Of a stretch of 64,000 nt of DNA, positions 60,298-64,000 are shown one piece after another. How positions within the stretch are numbered: the stretch's first letter is position 1; the number at the start of each line of letters is the position of its first letter. Under the pieces are notes generated by a model that saw only the letters and a program-made list of their open reading frames with translations, did no database searches and had not been told where the DNA came from. Source of the stretch: Deinococcus aquaedulcis (GTDB lineage Bacteria; Deinococcota; Deinococci; Deinococcales; Deinococcaceae); assembly GCF_019693445.1 (NCBI RefSeq), contig NZ_JAHRBL010000004.1:1-64000 (forward strand). The letters run 5' to 3'. Made by a program: the position numbers and the translations under genes.

Positions 60298-61329
60298 GTG
60301 ATGTCTTTGCCCCTGGCGCCGCTGCGCGCCGCGCTGCTGGCGTGGTTTGACCGCTCGGGCCGCGACCTGCCCTGGCGGCGTGGCCCGGAAGGCGGGCGCG
60401 ATCCCTACCGCGCCTGGGTCGCGGAAATCCTGCTGCAACAGACCCAGGTGGCGCGCGGCCTGGGGTACTACGAGCGCTTTCTGGCGGCCTTTCCCACCGT
60501 GCAGGCCCTGGCGGCAGCCCCGGTAGAGGATGTGCTGAAGGTCTGGGAGGGCTGCGGCTACTACGCCCGCGCCCGCAATCTGCACCGCGCGGCGGCCCAG
60601 GTGACGGCCCAGGGCGCCTTTCCTGCAAGCTATGAAGGCTGGCTGGCCCTGCCTGGGGTGGGCCCCTACACCGCCGCTGCGCTCAGCAGCTTCACCCTGA
60701 ACGCCGCACACGCTGTGAACGACGGCAACGTGCGCCGCGTGCTGGCGCGCCTGTACGGCGAGCGCACCCCCACCCCCGCCTGGGTGCAGGCCCAGGCCGA
60801 CGCCCTGCTGGACCCTGCACGTCCCGGCGCCTGGAACGAGGCGGTGATGGACCTGGGGGCCACCGTCTGCACGCCCAAAGCCCCGCGCTGCGCGCCGTGT
60901 CCGCTGGCTCAGTGGTGCGTGGCCCGGGCGTCCGGCGAGCCGGCGGCGTACCCGGCCCCCAAGGTGCGCGCCCCGGTGCAGGCTGTGCAGGCGGTGGCCC
61001 TGCTGATCGGCACCGCTGGGCACGCCTATTTAGAGCGGCGCGAGGGCACGCTGCTGGGCGGCCTGATGGGCCTGCCCGCCGAGCCCCTGCACCCCGGCGA
61101 GGCCCCCGAAGCCGCCCTGGCCCGCCTGTGCGCGCGCCTGGGGGCGGCGCCCGGCCCGCTGCTGGGCGAGGTGCAGCACGGCATGACGCACCGCCACCTC
61201 ACGCTGCAGGTGTACCGGGGACAGGCCGAGTTGCCCCGGCAAGATGTTCGCCGCGCCGCCCTGGCCCGGCTGGACCAGAAGGCCCTGGCCCTGGAAGTCG
61301 CCCGTCAGGAGGGCCTGTTTCCGGTATAA
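60298..61329 (+). CDS. mutY: A/G-specific adenine glycosylase MutY
   Basis: A 343-residue MutY. It removes adenine paired with 8-oxoguanine in base-excision repair. Visible parts: AEILLQQTQVARG with the catalytic Glu, the helix-hairpin-helix LPGVGPYTAAAL and catalytic Asp in NDGNVRRVL, and the 4Fe-4S site C-x6-C-x2-C-x5-C (CTPKAPRCAPCPLAQWC). A C-terminal Nudix-like domain (~225-340) reads 8-oxoG. All key residues are intact. Confidence 0.95.
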   Translation: MMSLPLAPLRAALLAWFDRSGRDLPWRRGPEGGRDPYRAWVAEILLQQTQVARGLGYYERFLAAFPTVQALAAAPVEDVLKVWEGCGYYARARNLHRAAAQVTAQGAFPASYEGWLALPGVGPYTAAALSSFTLNAAHAVNDGNVRRVLARLYGERTPTPAWVQAQADALLDPARPGAWNEAVMDLGATVCTPKAPRCAPCPLAQWCVARASGEPAAYPAPKVRAPVQAVQAVALLIGTAGHAYLERREGTLLGGLMGLPAEPLHPGEAPEAALARLCARLGAAPGPLLGEVQHGMTHRHLTLQVYRGQAELPRQDVRRAALARLDQKALALEVARQEGLFPV

Positions 61330-61371
61330 AGCGGCGCCGCTGGGAAGAGAGGGGAGAGGCCCCGCTCGTCT

Positions 61372-61501
61372 TGTCAGAGTTCTGTGACACCGCTGGCGGG
61401 CAGGGGGGGTACCCCGGTGGGGCCGTGCCCCACGCGAAGGATTGGGGTGACTTCAGGCGCCATTCCAGGGGCCTTTCTTCCGGTCTTTCAAAACTCTGAC
61501 A
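61372..61501. repeat. 130-bp segment bounded by 10-bp inverted repeats
   Basis: TGTCAGAGTT (61372-61381) is the perfect complement of AACTCTGACA (61492-61501). The segment lies in the 314-base gap before the isoprenyl transferase gene and has no coding capacity. The left end also reads as the imperfect palindrome TGTCA-N8-TGACA. Could be a small mobile remnant or a regulatory site. Confidence 0.45.
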
Positions 61502-61627
61502 GAGACAGAGAGGCGCGCTGGGCGCGGCCTGAGAGCAGGTGGGGTACGGCGGCCTCTGCTTAAAGCCCGGCGGCGGCCCGCTGCCCCCTGCGTCTTCAGG
61601 AGGATGCTGGCACCGGGAAGCGGGCGC

Positions 61628-61633
61628 TACACT
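61628..61633 (+). promoter_or_regulatory. -10 box (TACACT) of the isoprenyl transferase gene
   Basis: TACACT lies ten bases before the ATG at 61644, so the mRNA would have a leader of only a few bases. Confidence 0.5.
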
Positions 61634-61643
61634 GCGGGGCGAT

Positions 61644-62474
61644 ATGTCGTCTGAGCCCGTGAAACTCGCCTTCCGTGCCTTTCAGAAGGCGAGAAATGCA
61701 GCGCGCGGCGCGCTGGTCTGGGGCTACGAGCAGCGGCTGGCGCGCGAGGTGGGGGCCCACGGGCGCCTGCCCCGGCACTTGGGCCTGATTCTGGATGGCA
61801 ACCGCCGATTTGCCCGTGCCAGCGGCCTGCAGCGCGAAATGGGGCATTCCTTTGGTGCCGACAAGGCCCACGAGGTGCTGCAGTGGTGCCTGGAACTGGG
61901 CATTCCCACCGTGACCATCTGGGTGCTGTCCACCGACAACACCAGCCGCGACCCCGGCGAGCTGGCCCACATCCTGAGTCTGCTGGAGCGTGAAGCGCGC
62001 AATCTGGCCCAGGACCCGCGCATTCATGCCAACCGGGTGCGCGTGCGGGCCATTGGGCAGCACGAGGGCTTTCCGCCCTCTGTGCTGGCTGCCCTGAGCG
62101 ACCTGGAAGCCAAAACCGCCCACTACGACGGCATGCGCCTGAACATCGCCGTGGGCTACGGCGGACGCGAGGAAATTGTGGACGCCGTCAAGCGCCACCT
62201 GCTGCGGCAGGCAGACGCCGGCGTGCCCCTGGCCGAAGCCGCCAGAGCCCTGGCCCCGGAGCACATCGGCGCGCACCTGTACGCCGCCGACGTGCCGGAC
62301 CCCGACTTTATTATTCGCACTAGCGGGGAAATTCGCCTGTCCGGTTTCATGCTGTGGCAGAGCGTGTATTCCGAATACTACTTCTGCGACGTGTACTGGC
62401 CCGGTTTCCGGCGGGTGGACTTCCTGCGTGCCCTGCGCGAGTTCCAGGGCCGCGAACGGCGCTTCGGCCGGTAA
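61644..62474 (+). CDS. uppS: cis-Isoprenyl diphosphate synthase (UppS family)
   Basis: A 276-residue cis-prenyltransferase that extends farnesyl diphosphate with isopentenyl diphosphate, normally to undecaprenyl diphosphate, the cell-wall lipid carrier. HLGLILDGNRRFAR holds the catalytic Asp; it reads DGNRRFA instead of the common DGNGRWA. LNIAVGYGGREEI and DFIIRTSGEIRLSGFMLWQS are the other family blocks. Product chain length cannot be read off. The N-terminal ~45 residues form an extra helix. Confidence 0.9.
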   Translation: MSSEPVKLAFRAFQKARNAARGALVWGYEQRLAREVGAHGRLPRHLGLILDGNRRFARASGLQREMGHSFGADKAHEVLQWCLELGIPTVTIWVLSTDNTSRDPGELAHILSLLEREARNLAQDPRIHANRVRVRAIGQHEGFPPSVLAALSDLEAKTAHYDGMRLNIAVGYGGREEIVDAVKRHLLRQADAGVPLAEAARALAPEHIGAHLYAADVPDPDFIIRTSGEIRLSGFMLWQSVYSEYYFCDVYWPGFRRVDFLRALREFQGRERRFGR

Positions 62475-62974
62475 GGGGAAGGAAAGAGGCCAAGCTCCAG
62501 ACGCCTTTTTCCCAGGGACAGTGGGAGCGGGGCGAGGCCCAGTGGGCCGGCGCCCACCTCAAAACGCATTTGGTTCCCCTGTGAGGCATGGGCAGCGGGG
62601 TCACTGCTGATTTTCTCCCTGCTGAACGCAAAAATTGAGCGCAAGCCAAAGTCATGGGGCGCCCAGCCACCGCAGCAAACGGGTCAGAGGCGAGGCGGCT
62701 CTTGGGGGTGCCCCCTTTTCCCCCGATGGGGGAATGACCCAGGGCCCACACCCTCAAGAAAACCGTCCAGCTCGGCAAAACAGCCGGTTCTGGCAGGCAC
62801 ACTCTGCTGAACCCTGCCAACTAACCTCAGGTCATCTTCATCTTACAGAAAACGTGTAAGTGAGGCGTAAGAGGGTCAAATTTAGCCTTCTAACAGTGCT
62901 GGCGCTGCTTCAGGGCCGCCCAGACTGCCCGAGAAGCCCCGGCCATCCGCCTCACGCTGAATGAAGGAGACCTC
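62475..62974 (+). promoter_or_regulatory. 500-base non-coding region with inverted repeat
   Basis: No gene is supported here. CTTACA (62842-62847) and TGTAAG (62855-62860) form an inverted repeat with a 7-base spacer, followed by a further GTAAG at 62866; this may be an operator for the surface-protein pair downstream. A GGGGG-rich hairpin lies near 62710-62740. The leader ends in GAAGGAG before the ATG at 62975. Confidence 0.4.
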
Positions 62975-63469
62975 ATGAAACGCCCCCTGCTCACCGCGCT
63001 GCTGACCCTGACCGGGCTGGCCCTGGCGCAAAGCGCGGTGCCTGTCCGGCTGGACTTGACGCTGAGCCTGGTGCGCAGCGTGAAGGTGGACGGCAAAGCC
63101 ACCGAGCAGCTGACCCCCAATCCCGGCGCTGTGCTGCCCGGGCAGGTGCTCAGCCAGGTGGTGACTGCGCGCAACACGGGGACCACGGCCCTGAAGAATG
63201 TGCCCATTACCCTGCCGGTTCCGAAGAACACGTTCTATCTGGCCCCCGAACAGGGCCTCAGCGGTGCACGCGCCGAGTATTCGTTTGACGGCGGCAAGAC
63301 CTTTGGTTCCGCGCCCCTGAAAAAGACCGTGACGGTCACCGAAAACGGCAAGACCGTGCGCAAAGAAGTCGAAGTCAAGCCCAGCGAATACACCACGGTG
63401 CGCTGGACGGTGGCTGAACTGGGGGCCAAGCAAGCCCTGAAGCTCGGTTACCGCATCCAGGTCAAGTAA
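62975..63469 (+). CDS. Secreted DUF11-like protein
   Basis: A 164-residue exported protein (signal peptide ending GLALAQS near residue 19). The mature part is one beta-sandwich of the DUF11/CARDB kind: VLPGQVLSQVVTARNTGTTALKNVPITLP. These domains build cell-surface proteins. AAGGAG before the ATG. Seventeen bases after its stop a second gene with related themes begins, so the two probably form one operon and act together at the surface. Confidence 0.82.
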   Translation: MKRPLLTALLTLTGLALAQSAVPVRLDLTLSLVRSVKVDGKATEQLTPNPGAVLPGQVLSQVVTARNTGTTALKNVPITLPVPKNTFYLAPEQGLSGARAEYSFDGGKTFGSAPLKKTVTVTENGKTVRKEVEVKPSEYTTVRWTVAELGAKQALKLGYRIQVK

Positions 63470-63485
63470 TTTCCGGAGGAATACC

Positions 63486-64000
63486 ATGAAGAAAAGCCCC
63501 ACCCTGTTTGCAGTAATGGCCGCCCTGCTGGTCGGCACCGCCAGCGCCGCCACCGAAGCCGGCGTGCAGATTGTCAACGTCGCCAGCGCCACCTTCGAAG
63601 ACCCCACGGGCGCGGCTGGCAACACCAACGGCTCCGCGCAGTCCAACCCCGTCTCCACGACGGTGCTGCCAGTGCCCAGCTTCACGGTCACCCCCAACAA
63701 CACGGGCACCACCCCCAACCAGGACGCCCCCGACCCCACCCTGGACCGCGCGGGCGTGCTGCCCGGCAGCACCCAGCAGTTCCGCTACACCGTGACCAAC
63801 ACCGGCAACACCCCGGTGGTCGTGCAGTTCAACCCGGACATCACGGCGCCGAACGTGGACCGCACCAACTCCAACGTGGAGAACCTGGCGTACTTCGCGT
63901 TTACCGACGCCAACAACAACGGCCAGATTGACGCCGGCGAACTGCAGGCCCTGACGGACAGCAACGGCGACGGCCTGGTGGAGTCCCCCGCCATCGCCTC
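63486..64000 (+). CDS. Secreted surface-type protein with calcium-binding-like loops (partial)
   Basis: The first 171 codons of a gene cut by the window end. GGAGG stands before the ATG. A signal peptide (MKKSPTLFAVMAALLVG, cleavage after TASA) is followed by a DUF11-like stretch (GVLPGSTQQFRYTVTNTGNTP). Then come two acidic loops, DANNNGQIDAGE and DSNGDGLVE, that fit the DxDxDG EF-hand pattern for Ca2+. It is likely a large repetitive surface protein. Full length unknown. Confidence 0.8.
   Translation, partial: MKKSPTLFAVMAALLVGTASAATEAGVQIVNVASATFEDPTGAAGNTNGSAQSNPVSTTVLPVPSFTVTPNNTGTTPNQDAPDPTLDRAGVLPGSTQQFRYTVTNTGNTPVVVQFNPDITAPNVDRTNSNVENLAYFAFTDANNNGQIDAGELQALTDSNGDGLVESPAIA

Noticed and set aside
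62347..62820. 157-codon minus-strand frame before the surface operon
   Set aside because: Overlaps the end of the isoprenyl transferase gene, composition looks random, no start signal or domain.

Overview
The window reads as a piece of a Deinococcus chromosome. It is GC-rich. Many start codons sit 5-7 bases after a TAnnnT -10 box with no Shine-Dalgarno (leaderless mRNAs, a known Deinococcus habit). It carries a full set of late deinoxanthin (carotenoid) enzymes, a bacillithiol deacetylase, tandem Nudix proteins, Jag/R3H and other genes typical of this genus. Species cannot be named from sequence alone. Gene order is dense: many neighbours share a 1-4 base ATGA/GTGA overlap, so translational coupling is common.

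Layout. 1-84: edge of an IS5-type transposase. 0.3-5.3 kb: DUF4384 secreted protein, thioesterase, MerR regulator, and two glycerophosphodiester phosphodiesterases, one of them inserted into an esterase-like protein. 5.6-9.8 kb: SRA-HNH nuclease coupled to an M32 carboxypeptidase, and an S9 peptidase. 9.8-17.6 kb: ion channel, KptA, RmlD-like reductase, cysteine-free sirtuin, double Nudix protein, lipid-A-disaccharide-synthase-like protein, creatininase-like protein and an O-acetylhomoserine sulfhydrylase-type enzyme. 17.6-24.4 kb (minus): a six-gene catechol siderophore operon, read as dhbC, dhbE, dhbB, a free-standing VibH-like condensation enzyme, dhbA, DAHP synthase. 24.9-28.6 kb (minus): TM2 protein, then an operon of an ADP-ribosylation/crystallin-J1-like protein, pnuC, nadR and a methyltransferase (NAD salvage). 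28.8-36.5 kb: tRNA-Thr, bshB1, parA-like gene, peroxiredoxin, acyl-ACP desaturase, ChbG-like deacetylase plus sugar symporter, prmC and jag. 36.6-38.0 kb: an AT-rich two-gene island of unknown function.

38.0-48.5 kb (minus): DUF418 membrane protein, a secreted carboxypeptidase-regulatory-like protein, then the carotenoid tailoring cluster crtO, Nudix, cruF, acyltransferase, glycosyltransferase, crtD and a CYP287-like P450. Together these can take gamma-carotene to deinoxanthin and perhaps to a glycosylated or acylated form. 48.6-58.7 kb: pilin-helix fusion protein, rpoZ, NhaP-type antiporter, DsbA-like lipoprotein, TetR pair, hisC, tRNA-Leu, an RGG-repeat protein and small genes. 58.9-64.0 kb: a large Deinococcus-type unknown, mutY, an isoprenyl transferase, and two secreted surface-type proteins, the last cut by the window end.

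Three intergenic loci (2.2, 55.0 and 57.6 kb) carry long imperfect hairpins built from GTCGAG/GTCAAG-like words. A different element with 15-bp terminal inverted repeats lies inside the carotenoid operon. The strongest candidates for a new system are the VibH-type siderophore operon, the carotenoid glycosyl/acyl cluster, and the foreign-looking two-gene island.
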